DNA of 64,000 nt from Oegoconia quadripuncta (lineage: Eukaryota > Arthropoda > Insecta > Lepidoptera > Autostichidae), in assembly GCA_949316235.1 (NCBI GenBank), contig OX438750.1, positions 19,222,865 to 19,286,864 on the forward strand, in the 5' to 3' direction. The position numbers and the translations under genes were made by a program. This document shows positions 19,541 to 30,330 of this stretch, piece by piece. The first letter of the stretch is position 1. Each line of letters begins with the position of its first letter. The notes under the pieces were generated by a model. That model saw only the letters and a program-made list of their open reading frames with translations, had not been told where the DNA came from and made no database searches.

Positions 19541-20115
19541 TGTTTCTCGTAAATATAAAGTTGGATAGATTAAGTAGAGCTGCAACTTGACCAAATCACG
19601 CCGAAATTCCAGGTTTTGTGCACATACTACTAACGTTATGGGAATCTAATCTGACGCATTCCACACAAACAGGGTTGTTTGTTCAATTTCGGAGCGGCGT
19701 AATATTCTGTTGTTGTTCACAATCACTAGGTACTCAAGACGTTCATCAATATTGGTTAATTGATCAAGAATAGCAACTTTAATACATAGGTAGCAATGTC
19801 AGATACTCGTGGCGCAGTCGCATTCCCTATTCGTTTTCGGTTAGCCAAGATGACAGGTGGGCGGAACTTGGCTGGATATGTCCCGTTATTTCAAAAGATG
19901 TCCAGAATCCCGGTTTTAACCGAAATGTCCCGCTAAATAGAATGAGACTGCAAGGAAGAGTGGGTGTTTGTTATTTGCAATGAGAGCGTAAGGAAGAGTT
20001 TCTTACATTCTCCTTTCTAATTACTCTAATTTCAAATCAATTTAAAAGGACATGATTGATTGGTTGAGGCAAAAAAGTGTCGTTATGTATCATATTATTA
20101 CTATCAGAATATATA
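19541..20115. other. Non-coding, no recognised feature
   Basis: Unique text; no exon, SINE or MITE seen. Confidence 0.4.
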
Positions 20116-20507
20116 ATAATATAATATAATATAATATAATATAATATAATATAATATAATATAATATAATATAATATAATATAATATAATATAATATAAT
20201 ATAATATAATATAATATAATATAATATAATATAATATAATATAATATAATATAATATAATATAATATAATATAATATAATATAATATAATATAATATAAT
20301 ATAATATAATATAATATAATATAATATAATATAATATAATATAATATAATATAATATAATATAATATAATATAATATAATATAATATAATATAATATAAT
20401 ATAATATAATATAATATAATATAATATAATATAATATAATATAATATAATATAATATAATATAATATAATATAATATAATATAATATAATATAATATAAT
20501 ATAATAT
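20116..20507. repeat. (ATAAT)n pentanucleotide array, about 78 perfect units
   Basis: 392 bp with exact 5-bp periodicity and no visible interruption. On the minus strand the unit is ATTAT and the array begins immediately after the SINE C sequence ending CAAAGGATATT. Intact SINE C (4553-4835) has a TATTT-type tail at that point. The poly-ILYYI open frames in all three minus frames are artefacts of a 5-bp repeat without stops. Confidence 0.95.
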
Positions 20508-20582
20508 CCTTTGACATACACACAGCGCCATCTAGTTCCACAGTAAGCAACTGTAGGCTTGTGTTGTGGATATATTCACTAA
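20508..20582 (-). mobile_element. SINE C, 3' fragment at the satellite edge
   Basis: CACACAGCGCCATCTAGTTC, CACAGTAAGCAACTGTAGGC and TTGTGTTGTGGATA are the reverse complement of SINE C's 3' end. Its tail position coincides with the start of the pentanucleotide array. Confidence 0.85.
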
Positions 20583-20900
20583 GTGAATTCCCGGTGAGAG
20601 GAGGTTCTGCCCCAACACTGGGGACTTGTATGTCTGTTGATGGTAAAGATTCCGTTATCTATCTCCTGGGTGTTTTATCAGATTTTCACCAAATTTATAT
20701 AAGAATACTATTTCAAATAAGAATAAATTATTAAAATCGGGTTGTTTGTAAACGCTTTATTGTACAAAGTAACACATTATAATACATTAAATCGAAATAG
20801 TGTACAAAAGGCGGCCTTACCCTATGAGGGATCTCTTCTAATCGACCCAACATTTCAATAGATACATTATGCTCAAACACACAAATATCGGTACACAAAT
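20583..20900 (-). mobile_element. CR1-type LINE 3' tail and short repeat fragment
   Basis: 20752-20870 on the minus strand reads GAAGAGATCCCTCATAGGG, GTAAGGCCGCCTTTTGTACA, TTGTACAATAAAGCG, matching the tails at 14461 and 30795. 20660-20750 holds a short piece (TATCAGATTTTCACCAAATT) like the body of RTE-like repeats. Confidence 0.6.
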
Positions 20901-23855
20901 ATCACAAAAAAAATACAGTCGAATGGACATAATAAACTATCGGAATAATAAGACAATAATGAATGAATTAATGAATGAATTGAATTATTAACTGCATATT
21001 AAAGCAATAAAATTAATTCTGAATAGTGGACAATACACAAAATTAAGCTAAAAGCAACCTTGCAAATCCTCCAAGCAATTACATCAGCATCATTACTCAG
21101 TACGTCTCATCTCCCCAAATCGACAATATCTGTACCGTCGCGTGTCTCGTAATCCCTTAACCCTCCGCGGCGGGCGTCGCGTGAGAAGTGAATTAAATCG
21201 CCGCGGGGTCCGATCGACCACTTAACGAATCGTGTACGTGTCTTAGGATTGATAGTGAGGGAGGGTTATCGTTGAAAGTTAATTCGTGTTTGGTGTCACT
21301 GCAGCCGCTTTATTATCGTGTTAGAGGAAATACTGTTTTCTTGGTGTGGGGGTGCAAGAAAAATGTTAAAGGTAATTTAGAAGGTTAGGATTTTTAGGAT
21401 TTAGATTGTGCTGCAGTTCTCCATAAAAAAAAATGTTGTAATTCCTTTTTAGTGAATATTTTTTTTGCAAATATTACAATTAAGTATATTTTGTTTGTTT
21501 GCTTAGGTATTTGAAATTTATGTTGTAAGTTATGATTATGGATTACATACGAGAATTAAATATATTAATAGAGTGACAAATTTTACTGAAACTGTATTCT
21601 TGTCTTTGTAATTTTAATAGTACCAAAATTAGGGTATTTGAACTTAAAGTAAAATAAAGTATGTAATCTTTTTAAACTTTATGTCATGTTCGAACATCTG
21701 TGTAGGTACTAACTAATACTTATGCAGTTTTCCTATCATTAAAAATAAAACAAGCTTACCTTTTTGAAAGCTTCGCTATTCTTAAAAGATAAGCAGGTGG
21801 ATACTTTATCTACATGTTCTAGTGACAATCTGTATATTGCCAATCTCGAGAGCAAGAGCCTACCTAAATCTAACGAAGAAATAAAGTGTTTTTATATTTT
21901 TAGATATCAAACAGATTATTAAAGTGTAAAATAAAAATTGTTAAAAGACGGATAAAATGTGTATGTTTGTACCTTTTAGTATGTACGACAAAGTTGTAAA
22001 ATTGGGCAAATTGACGACTTTGTCATAATTTTATTAATCTTTATTAGCACATCGGGCGTGAACAAAAGTGATGAATGTTCGGAAGTCATTGTTTAAATAA
22101 TCCTTTCAGTTTACAAAGACGACCCCCTGTCAGAGAGGAGTTAACCCTTAAATAGCGTTGTGCGGGGGTTTGCGCGCCACGCGGACTGTCACATTCACAA
22201 TATAGCTTCATAGTTTATTATAATATTTTTGTTCAATATTGCCGACGTTTCCCCTCATAGTTTCATACGTTACACACTACTGGGTTTAACATTGCCTGTA
22301 GTAGTTTATGTAATTGCAATACTTAAATTAATAATTAGGTAGATTTCAATTTATTTCCGACTCGTTTGTACCGAATCTTCTCTCGGTCGATCTAAACTGT
22401 TCGAGGAGAACAAATTTTAATATTATTCCATAATATTCGGTCTAATAAAATCGCCTCGTGTATTACGCCGTTTGGCGACGGAGTTGTCGCTCTATTACTA
22501 TGACAATAAATCACGTAATTTGGAGACGAAACGCGAATTCCGTACGCAGTTTCATATCGTGTATGGGTGGATTTACACCATTCAACTGACAGCGACACGC
22601 GGTTATTACAAGAGTTACAAGAATATGACAATTTATATTCGGAAGTATATTACATTTTAGGGGGTCTACTCATATGATCAACTGTAAATCTCTTTGTTCG
22701 GGGTGAAAGTACATTTGTCACTTTTTGGTGCTAGAAAGGTAACGTTTTGATATCAAATCTTACGTGTAGGTTACTATTACAGAGTCCAAGAATATACAAG
22801 TGTGAGAAATTTAAATGTTATACCTTTACCTGACATTATTTATCTATTTATATATTTAAACTGTTCAATTTACCATTATAACTATATGATATACAGTGCA
22901 ATCAGTAAACGGCCTTTCCGTTGTACAACGCATATGCGTTGTGCAAAAAATATCCGCAGTAATATAAATGCAATAGTAACTCTGTCTGTCTGTTTTTGAC
23001 ATAGACTATTTCTCATAGTGAAAAAGTCATTGCACGCGGACCAAGCCACGAGCAGAAAGTTAGAACAGATTTCATGCCAAACAACAACAAACAACAATAT
23101 ATCGTAGATATAAACGAATGACATTTTTATAGCGATTTGTTGGTTGCAGTTTAAGTCACAAGACATTAAAATAAACTTGCTCAGGTCTGTCCTAATCGGG
23201 AACTTTAAAAGATTTTAAAACAAATATCTAAACACGAATAACTGCTAGATTCCGAGAGCCGTCATATTTACAGCGAGATTTTATCCAGTAGTTACTACAG
23301 CTATATCAGTACAAAGTGGAAGTCATAACAGCGTATATGTAAGTCGATCGATGTGGCTCAGGCTGTGTACACAAGAAACAATGGCCCAAGGCGTCGATAC
23401 AATGGACAATGCCCATACCTCCGATACGATAAATACACTCATCTACTGCGCGTCTGTGTGCGTCGATAGCTTTCATATTGTGTAATGCTGTTATGGTAGG
23501 TGCTGTAAACTTTACTATTCTAGATACGACCGTAAATGGAACGTGTTATATCTGGAATTTATTCTCTCTCCTCTGTGTGGTCATTCTCCTTTACTTGCTA
23601 GTTATTTTATGGATAAAGAAATAAGCTAACAATATGTAAATTATTAAATTATACGCGCATCTTAGATTTTATAAGTATCTAACTAATTGTAATACCTATA
23701 CAATCTACAGTCGATCGTATTAAATACCAGCGAGATATTATTTTGTCGTCAAGAAACTAGTATGAAACATTACAGTTTCTAACAGGGCCACACACAAACG
23801 GCAGAATACGTCGAACTGTATTTTTATTTTATTAATTTATTACAATTAAGATCAT
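20901..23855. other. About 3 kb of unique non-coding DNA
   Basis: No transposon fragments recognised. Several GC-richer patches (21100-21300, 22040-22200, 22370-22600, 23330-23470) stand out from the AT-rich background. Short frames at 22392-22660 on both strands have no splice context. Confidence 0.45.
21090..21310. promoter_or_regulatory. Candidate cis-regulatory block
   Basis: Unique GC-rich island with CCGCGGCGGGCGTCGCG, AATTAAATCGCCGCGGGG, CCACTTAACG (NK2-type CACTTAA core) and GTTAATTCG. No exon structure. A regulatory role is inference from composition only. Confidence 0.25.
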
Positions 23856-23859
23856 TCAA

Positions 23860-24600
23860 TGTGTACAGTGTTCTTGAAAATAAACTATTCTATTCTAAGA
23901 AAGAATCTGCAATTGTTTAGGAAGAATTGTGAAATACATAATGTGAATACAAGATATAAAAATAAACTTGCTGTTCATATTAGTCGCTTACACAGTCACT
24001 AAGTTAATCAAGGAACAATACGTTTTTATAATAAGGTTCCGCTAGACATACAAACTCTGCCTTTAAATAAATATAAACCCACCATTATGTGTGAAACTAT
24101 TGATCTATGTATGTATGTGTATGTAAATATATGAAATTTATTCACGTAGTTTGTATCTGCATCCCTATTTAATACCGCACAACCCACCTATTTCAAATGT
24201 ACTGTCCTTATACCCAAAGGTTGCCTGGAAGAGATCGCTTTTAGTGATAAGGTCGCCAAATTGTACATTCTATTCTTACCACTTTTCTGAAACTTTCTTA
24301 TCTGTTGTGCAATAAAGTGTATTTGTATTGTATTGTATGCGCAGAAGGCTATTATAAAATTTCTGACTATCTATATATATGACAAGAATGCATGGACATG
24401 AGCCGCTCGGCGATATTCAGTATATTATTTTCTTTTTTCTTTGTCGAATCATGAATTGTAAAAATATTTATTTAAAAAGAGCAACCCATGAGTTTCTTGC
24501 TCGTTCTTCTCTGGGGAAAATACCTTGTGAATAAGCGATAATTGCATGATATGATGTTTTCAAATGTTATTTTTATAAGTTTACTGACTTTGACACTGAA
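23860..24600 (+). pseudogene. LINE D remnant with a second LINE tail inserted
   Basis: The plus strand encodes broken pieces of a non-LTR ORF C-terminus: a KNKLAVHISRLH segment (about 23960), then FYNKVPLDIQTLPLNKYK (24030-24080), and after a gap EGYYKISDYL (about 24343-24372). The gap, about 24095-24338, is a CR1-type tail (GGAAGAGATCGC, GATAAGGTCGCC, CAATAAAGTG) ending in (TTGTA)n. The 3' UTR follows with GAGTTTCTTGCTCGTTCTTC. Stops and frameshifts make it inactive. Confidence 0.7.
24095..24340 (+). mobile_element. CR1-type LINE 3' end nested in LINE D
   Basis: Holds GCCTGGAAGAGATCGCTTTT, GTGATAAGGTCGCCAAATTG, GTGCAATAAAGTG and a (TTGTA)n terminal repeat, like the fragment at 30795-30930. 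It separates two parts of the LINE D C-terminus. Confidence 0.7.
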
Positions 24601-25400
24601 AACATAGCACTGGTAAAACTACAATCGAACTAATTTGGATAGAGTCACTTTGCTTATTGGTAATCAAACTTTGTATACATTTAAAACATGAAAATTGTTA
24701 CGGATCCGTTCAGAAAAGGTAATTCACTTTTTTATATTGTAGGTAACAAAATTTGTTTTATAATCTTCTCAACGTTCGTTGTAGTGAGGAAAGCTGTTCG
24801 AGAATTACTTATTTTAGATATATGTATTATGTGTAATTTATTTTTTATTTATATGCTTTCACAAGGTATATAATAATATAATAATTTTTGACAGCAGTAA
24901 AATTAGAACTGCATGTACAACAAACATCTACAACAAACCAACTAGTTTATATTTACCAGTGATTCCATAACAAAATGAGCTCACAGATGTCCGTTCAACT
25001 AAAGCTGATATTATTGAAGGCGTGGTTCTGGTAGATAAGTAGATTTGTGACAGTTCGGTAACGACGCACATAAATTTGTTCGGGCAAACACCGTTACAGC
25101 GGCTTAGCTTCCGCGCAAACAAGGGCACGCGGTCAAAATGACACCGGCGGGTATTCGAGGGTTTATTAGTTTTGCTTGCTACCAACTGTTTATCGGGAAA
25201 AATGACACTTAAATTAACTTAATTAAATAATATCTAGAGAAAAACATCGCCGAGGATCCTTAGGAGTCAGCGACTCCTTTTTAAATTAGTGTATGCATTA
25301 GAGACAAAGGAGACGAGTTTACCTTATAATTTTTCACATAATCTTCAATTGCCCAAATTTTTTTCCTAACATTTTTGCGCATAAAACATAGCGCCCTAAT
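24601..25400. other. Unique non-coding DNA
   Basis: No repeats recognised. Small frames at 24688-24873 and 24928-25185 have no supporting signals. Confidence 0.4.
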
Positions 25401-25740
25401 TGCCTAATTAATAAATGGGCGGGCGTGTGAAGCGCTTCTAAAAAATTAGCGCCTTTGAAAAATTCGGAACTGCGAAAGCGAGCAAGGCCGACGACGACGA
25501 GCGACCGTGTGACGAAGCTTTAACCCCCAAAGCGCTGCGGACCCGTAGCAACCGGAGCCATGAAATCAAATTCCCAGAATTGCTTGCATATTTGTATGCA
25601 TCTTTGCGTGCATGCTTGGTTACTTGCATTGATGCTACTCATGTATGCTTCTCTATCTGCCTACATGCTTGTTTATAGACATGTGTATTTTACTTGCTTG
25701 TGTTCGTTCAGTTGGTCACAAGCCAAGCTAATCTCAAATT
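25400..25740. other. GC-rich unique island and degenerate TGC/CTTG tract
   Basis: 25420-25560 is strongly GC-rich (GGGCGGGCGTG, GCGAAAGCGAGC, GACGACGACGAGCG). 25570-25720 is a degenerate run of TTGC, ATGC and GCATGC words (TGCATATTTGTATGCATC, GCGTGCATGCTTGG). A related tract in the opposite orientation lies at 27190-27315. I cannot tell whether these are exon remnants, regulatory DNA or an old minisatellite. Confidence 0.35.
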
Positions 25741-26453
25741 AACTACGGAAAGTTTAGTTTGTTGCATCGTTCGATGAAACGGTACTGCGATGAATTGTGG
25801 TTCATGGTAATAATAGCACAGTAAGGATACGTCAAGTTTAGTGTCCTACTTCCTATAATCTTAAAGCTCCTAATTTTTTCTAACAAGTCGGTACTTTGCA
25901 ATAGGAGAATAGGTATTTAGTTATAAAATGTACACATAATAACTATGTAGCATCGCAGAAGATACTCGAAATCCTGTATTTTCTTAAAAAACTATATAAA
26001 TTTTTTTTTTAGAAAATTTCCCTTTAAGCGGATAAATAAAATATTTTTAGACAATTTAAGAATTGATACATTTTTAAAACACAAATACTATTAGGAGATC
26101 TTAGCTAGAGATTTGGTAGAAAATATTTTAAATCTATCTGTGACAGGCACTCTGTCTATGTGGCAATAAATACATAAGAACTTTAGGATTATCCAAAGTA
26201 CGACTTGTTGTTGTACTGGAACTACTCGCTTACTTAAGAAAATGTGTAATTAAAATTTTGAAAATCATCTTTTTGTAAATTGATACTCTGATTAACTAAT
26301 TGTTCTGTGAAAGGTATATTTAAAAAATTCGTTAGGTGAATCAAAAAACATGAATATTCTTAGAATAATTTTCGGAAACATGAAATTCGATATAAAAAAA
26401 AAACGTTTATCAATAATAATAGTCACACTGCAGGATTTATCGATGATCTGTCG
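25741..26453. other. AT-rich non-coding DNA
   Basis: No recognised feature. Confidence 0.35.
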
Positions 26454-26734
26454 ATCAACCTTTCCTTCTTGGTACAACAGCATGATGTCATTGTGGTAAA
26501 AAAAAAAATTACTTAAATTGTTAAATGTGTTCAAAGTAGTAAATTCTCATATTTCTTTTTGGTACTGCTACATTACGATGAAATATTGTCCTTATCAACC
26601 TTTCCTTCTTGGTACAACAGCATGATGTCATTGTGGTAAAAAAAAAAATTACTTAAATTGTTAAATGTGTTCAAAGTAGTAAATTCTCATATTTCTTTTT
26701 GGTACTGCTACATTACGATGAAATATTGTCCTTA
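26454..26734. repeat. Exact 140-bp tandem duplication (2 units)
   Basis: 26454-26593 and 26594-26733 are identical by eye, including an internal A-run. The unit starts ATCAACCTTTCCTTC and ends AATATTGTCCTT. No mismatch seen, so the event is recent or the locus is polymorphic. An assembly duplication cannot be excluded from sequence alone. Confidence 0.9.
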
Positions 26735-26770
26735 AGATATAAAGTTAAATCTTTTAATGAACAGTTTAAA

Positions 26771-27061
26771 CAGTGGCGGAACCTTCATATAAGCCGTGAA
26801 GCTCGGCATGCCATACAGCACTAGATTTGGATATCACCTTCAAACTGAATCGATCTTTATTTAAACAGTGTAAGAAATCTATGTAATAGGTGTGTATCTG
26901 CCAACACCTGGGGATCAGACATCACACACACAATTGCATATGACCTTACAGATTGAACAGGAAAGAGAACAATATGTATATAATCTCACTAAAACTGTGT
27001 AAAAACCACAAATCATTCATCAAACATTTCTCGGGCTTACCAAACCTTAGGCACGCCACTG
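26771..27061. mobile_element. hAT-like MITE, second subfamily
   Basis: 291 bp from CAGTGGCGGAACC to GGCACGCCACTG. The outer 8 bp are perfect inverted repeats. Flanks are AGTTTAAA and GTTTAAGA, sharing GTTTAA, a near but not exact hAT 8-bp duplication. No transposase. The interior differs from the 9041 and 34959 copies. Confidence 0.7.
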
Positions 27062-27189
27062 GTTTAAGACACAATTCCACATATTGTAACAATTTTCAAC
27101 ACATAGTAATTTAATTTGAAAAATTCGTAATTTGGATTTTATTAGGTAATTTTATTTGTTTGGGTACCTCCATTTTAACATTATTAACA

Positions 27190-27320
27190 ACCTAAACAAG
27201 CAAGAGTACATGCAAGCAAGGAAGTATACAACCAAGGGAGTATGCAAGTCTGTAAGCATAAGAGCATGCAGGCATTCGCAATCAAACATACAGTCGTGTA
27301 GGTTAGCAAGCACGCGTGCT
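27190..27320. repeat. Degenerate CAAGCA/ATGCAAG tract
   Basis: Irregular repetition of CAAGCAAG, ATGCAAGC, GTATGCAAG and CATGCAGGC. It is the strand complement in character of 25570-25720, 1.6 kb upstream. Confidence 0.5.
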
Positions 27321-27468
27321 TAGACTATCTGGATCACAATACGACAACCATGCAGTTAACTAAATCGCATCATGGTTGTTTTTTTTTAAAAACAAACATC
27401 TACCTACACCGGAAGGTAAGCGAAGTTGACCTATTTCGATATTTTGAAACGGTATAATTAAACTTAGC

Positions 27469-28298
27469 CTAGTAGGTATATCCTTTTCGGCTATGAGCAC
27501 ACAAAAGGACGACATGACATTAAAGTTCTGTCACTTCTTTCAGAAATCATAACGTCAAATAGATTTTAATTTAGACCGTCTATCCTTTTTTAACCACGAG
27601 CACACAAAAGAACGACATTACATTATAATTCTCTGTCTGTCGCTTGGCACAGAAATCATAACCTCAAATAAATTTTAATTTAGACCAGTCTATCCTTTTT
27701 TAAGCCGCCATGACATTATAGTCCTGTCACTTCGTTCAGAAATCAGAACCTTAAATAGAACGACGACCGATTGGTGTAGTGGATAGTCACCCTATCAGCG
27801 AAACCAACGGTTGCGGGTTCGAATCCCGAGACGGGTAAATGTTTGTATGATGAATACGAACATTTATTCCCGAGTCTTGGATGTTTATATAAATATTTAT
27901 GTATGTTTGAGCACACAATTAAGACGACATGATATTTTACTCCTGTTACTTCGTACAGAAATCATAACTTTAAATTCATTACAATTTAGACTAGTCTATC
28001 CTTGCTTGGCGACAAGCACACAAAAAATAACACATGACATATGTTTTTATGGTTTATTCTCCAACAATGTTGAAAGGCAAAGGGTTCTGAGCCCATAAAG
28101 CCTAGTGTTCTGTAGTATTTCTTAATATCTTTCAATAAAGTGACAGAATGCTATACGGCAGATTTTGGCGGCTTCTTGTGAGAAACATATGCTCCATAAA
28201 AAGCTTTCAGGATGTTATTTTGGAAGAACTAAAGTGACATGACAAAACTGTCATTTCGTCCTTATTGTGGTGCTACAATTAAAAAAAGGATAGACTAG
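27469..28298. mobile_element. TIR element with internal ~100-bp tandem repeats
   Basis: Internal units start at about 27478, 27579, 27689 and 27985. Each reads TATCCTTTT..., GAGCACACAAAAG, GACATGACATTATA, CTGTCACTTCGTTCAGAAAT, CATAACCTCAAATA and TTTTAATTTAGAC, with degeneration. The right end AAAAAAAGGATAGACTAG is the reverse complement of the CTAGTCTATCCTT unit start, giving terminal inverted repeats. No transposase. SINE B is inserted in the third unit. Confidence 0.65.
27762..27905 (+). mobile_element. SINE B, 3' truncated
   Basis: CGACCGATTGGTGTAGTGGA (A-box region) and GGTTCGAATCCCG (B box), then GGTAAATGTTTG and TATAAATATTTATGTATG, where it stops short of the full 3' end seen at 55107-55340. 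It lies within the tandem-repeat element. Confidence 0.85.
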
Positions 28299-28660
28299 AC
28301 TCCGACACGTCACCATTGTTTCTAAATCACAGTATTCGTACTGCATATTCGCATCATAAGGCTCAAGTGACGATTCGATAGTTGCTACTAAATTAAATAG
28401 CCTTACACGCCGTCGCAAGGTCGCGCATGCTTATCGCTATTTTATTGGTTACATTTCGGTGAGTGTGCGTTGGAATTGCATGATAATTATTCCACCATCG
28501 TCGCATTTCTATCTAGGGTTCCACCCGTTTGTTGTCGATACTCGCACTCGCATTCGTTTTGTATCTTCTTTCATAACTCAATGCTAAGGTATAGAAGAAT
28601 GATTTGTCCTAGGAATTCTACAAGTATGGGGTCAATAGGTTTTTTGTGATCGCATTCCTC
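28299..28660. other. Unique non-coding, GC-balanced
   Basis: Contains CGTCGCAAGGTCGCGCATGC and GATAATTATTCC. No repeat or exon evidence. Confidence 0.35.
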
Positions 28661-28708
28661 ATCCTCGATGACATCGTCCCTATTCACCAATTGAGATTGT
28701 GGTCATAC
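28661..28708 (+). mobile_element. Jockey-type LINE 3' scrap
   Basis: CATCCTCGATGACATCG and TTGAGATTGTGGTCATACGA resemble the last 60 bp of the LINE at 17437-19466 and of 1340-1462. Diverged and very short. Confidence 0.5.
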
Positions 28709-28713
28709 GAGTC

Positions 28714-29047
28714 TTTTTTTTTATGCACAACGGGCTGGTACTTGACCTCAATCACACCTGATGTTAAATGAAGAGGTCGAAGATGGTAGCGTACTGACCC
28801 GGAAACCCCAACACATTTGGGGGACTGGCTATCTTATCTCTGACAACCGGAACACAACAATGCTATTAACATTGCTGCTTGGCGGCAGATTTAGATAAGA
28901 TGGTGGTAGCTAGCCAGGCGGACATTTAAAATGCCCTACCACCAACCAAACCGAGTACTTAAACATGTACACCGCTGGGGATCGAACCCGCGACTGTTCG
29001 ATAGCGATCGTAAATCCAATGTTGTTTACATTGAGCCACGGAGGCGG
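28714..29047 (-). mobile_element. SINE A, full length
   Basis: Complete from the A tail (28714-28722) to the tRNA-like head, which on the minus strand reads CCGCCTCCGTGGCTCAATG. The B box is GGTTCGATCCCCAGCGG. A short variant (CGATCGCTATCGAACAG) replaces the usual anticodon-arm text. Good reference copy with 36022-36352. Confidence 0.9.
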
Positions 29048-29104
29048 TTAAGCTATTTCATAAAAAAAAGAAGATTATTAGCGCAAATGATAAAACCGTT
29101 AAGG

Positions 29105-29644
29105 GTGTGCGCAGACACGATATTTTGAGTATCGGCGATCGACGACTTAAGTTGCTGAACGGTACACTCGGCACAGATTCGGATGCCACTCGCATCAACG
29201 CATTTGCGGAACAGTATTGAGTTTAATATCAACTCAAGTTCAATTTTAATCTTGAGTTCGAGCTTGAGTTTACACTTGAGATGCTATTTTATTTGAAAAA
29301 GTATTGCAAGTTTAACAATTCAAGTTCGATTTCAGAGATCTGAGACTTGAGATTGATCTTGAGTTGAAACTTGAGTTAATATTTTACATGAAAAAATATC
29401 TCAAAAATGGCAACACAAATCTGATTTTAATCTTGAGATTGTTTTATTAATATGAGCAGGCCCGTGTGTTTAAATTCATTAATGTAAGTACGGCTCAACT
29501 CTGATAGCGCGTTCAAACGCAGTAAGTCGTCAAAACGCGATGCTGTCACTAAACGCGCGATTTCGTAACCGCGATCAAACGTTATACGCGATGCAATCGA
29601 AAAATCACCGATTGACGATGATAAAAGCATCGTGTCTGTGCAGT
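29105..29644. mobile_element. TIR element with AGACACGAT ends and CTTGAGTT-rich core
   Basis: Left end GTGTGCGCAGACACGAT and right end ATCGTGTCTGTGCAGTA are inverted repeats, extended inward by TATCGGCGATCG / CACCGATTGACGATGATA. The core is a degenerate mix of ACTCAAG and CTTGAGTT words. Its TTTTAATCTTGAGATTGTTTTATTA block recurs at about 43655-43678. No coding potential. Confidence 0.55.
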
Positions 29645-29719
29645 ATATAATAAAAAAAATTTGGTTTTTAATGGTATTATGCGTTTGTATGTGAATGTGA
29701 ACTAAACAATAAATAAATT

Positions 29720-30330
29720 TTGGACGCTTATACACCAATCATCTACTCCTAAACTAAGTAAAGCTTGTACGATGGATATTAAATAATGTATTAAATAACC
29801 CAGATCATGGATGTTTGTATAAATATTTACGTACCTATATTTATGTTGTACAGGGTGAAATTTAATTCGTGTAATTCCTGTTTACGCGACTCCACTCCTG
29901 ATTACGAACAATTTTACATTAGGAACCATAACCGAATTCAATTAAAAAATTTCCGATTACCCATACAAGGTAAACCATTCTGAAACCATCTTTAGTATGG
30001 TAGTCCAACAATTTTCAGCTGAATCGGCTATGGTTTATAGTAGATAGATGTTCTTAATCAGGAGTGGAGTCACCAGCCGAAAATTGTGGGACTTTCATGC
30101 TACCGTTAGCATTTGGTCAATGGCAAAATGGTTTATTTTGTATGGGTAGTCGAAATCTTTTGATCGAATTCGATTTTGGGAAAGTTGGTTGTAATCAAGA
30201 GTGGCGTCACCAGTTAATTTGAATTACACGAATTCAAACTCACCTTGTATAAAAATATTTATAACACAAATATTTACCCCTAGCGGGATTCGAAGCTGAA
30301 ACCGTTGGTTACTCAGATCCACTAAACGAA
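29720..30330 (-). mobile_element. Rearranged SINE B pieces around a MITE
   Basis: 29728-29790 is minus-strand SINE B 3' text (CACCAATCATCTACTCC, AAACTAAGTAAAGCTTGTAC). 29805-29845 is plus-strand text (ATCATGGATGTTTGTATAAA). 30250-30325 is minus-strand 5' text including the B box (ACCCCTAGCGGGATTCGAAG). The mixed orientation means either two SINEs or an internal inversion. The MITE at 29851-30247 lies between. Confidence 0.6.
29851..30247. mobile_element. MITE with CAGGGTGAAATTT termini, TA flanks, copy 1
   Basis: 397 bp bounded by TA (29849-29850, 30248-30249). Ends CAGGGTGAAATTTAATTCG and the reverse of CAAGGTGAGTTTGAATTCG, about 27 bp of terminal inverted repeat. Internal duplicated blocks include GAGTGGAGTCACCAGCCGAA and GACTCCACTCCTGATTACGA in opposite orientation. 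A Tc1/mariner-type MITE is likely. A second copy is at 62301-62888. Confidence 0.8.

Noticed and set aside
20037..20550. Three overlapping 143-164 codon minus frames of repeating ILYYI
   Set aside because: They are translations of a perfect 5-bp repeat that lacks stops, not genes.
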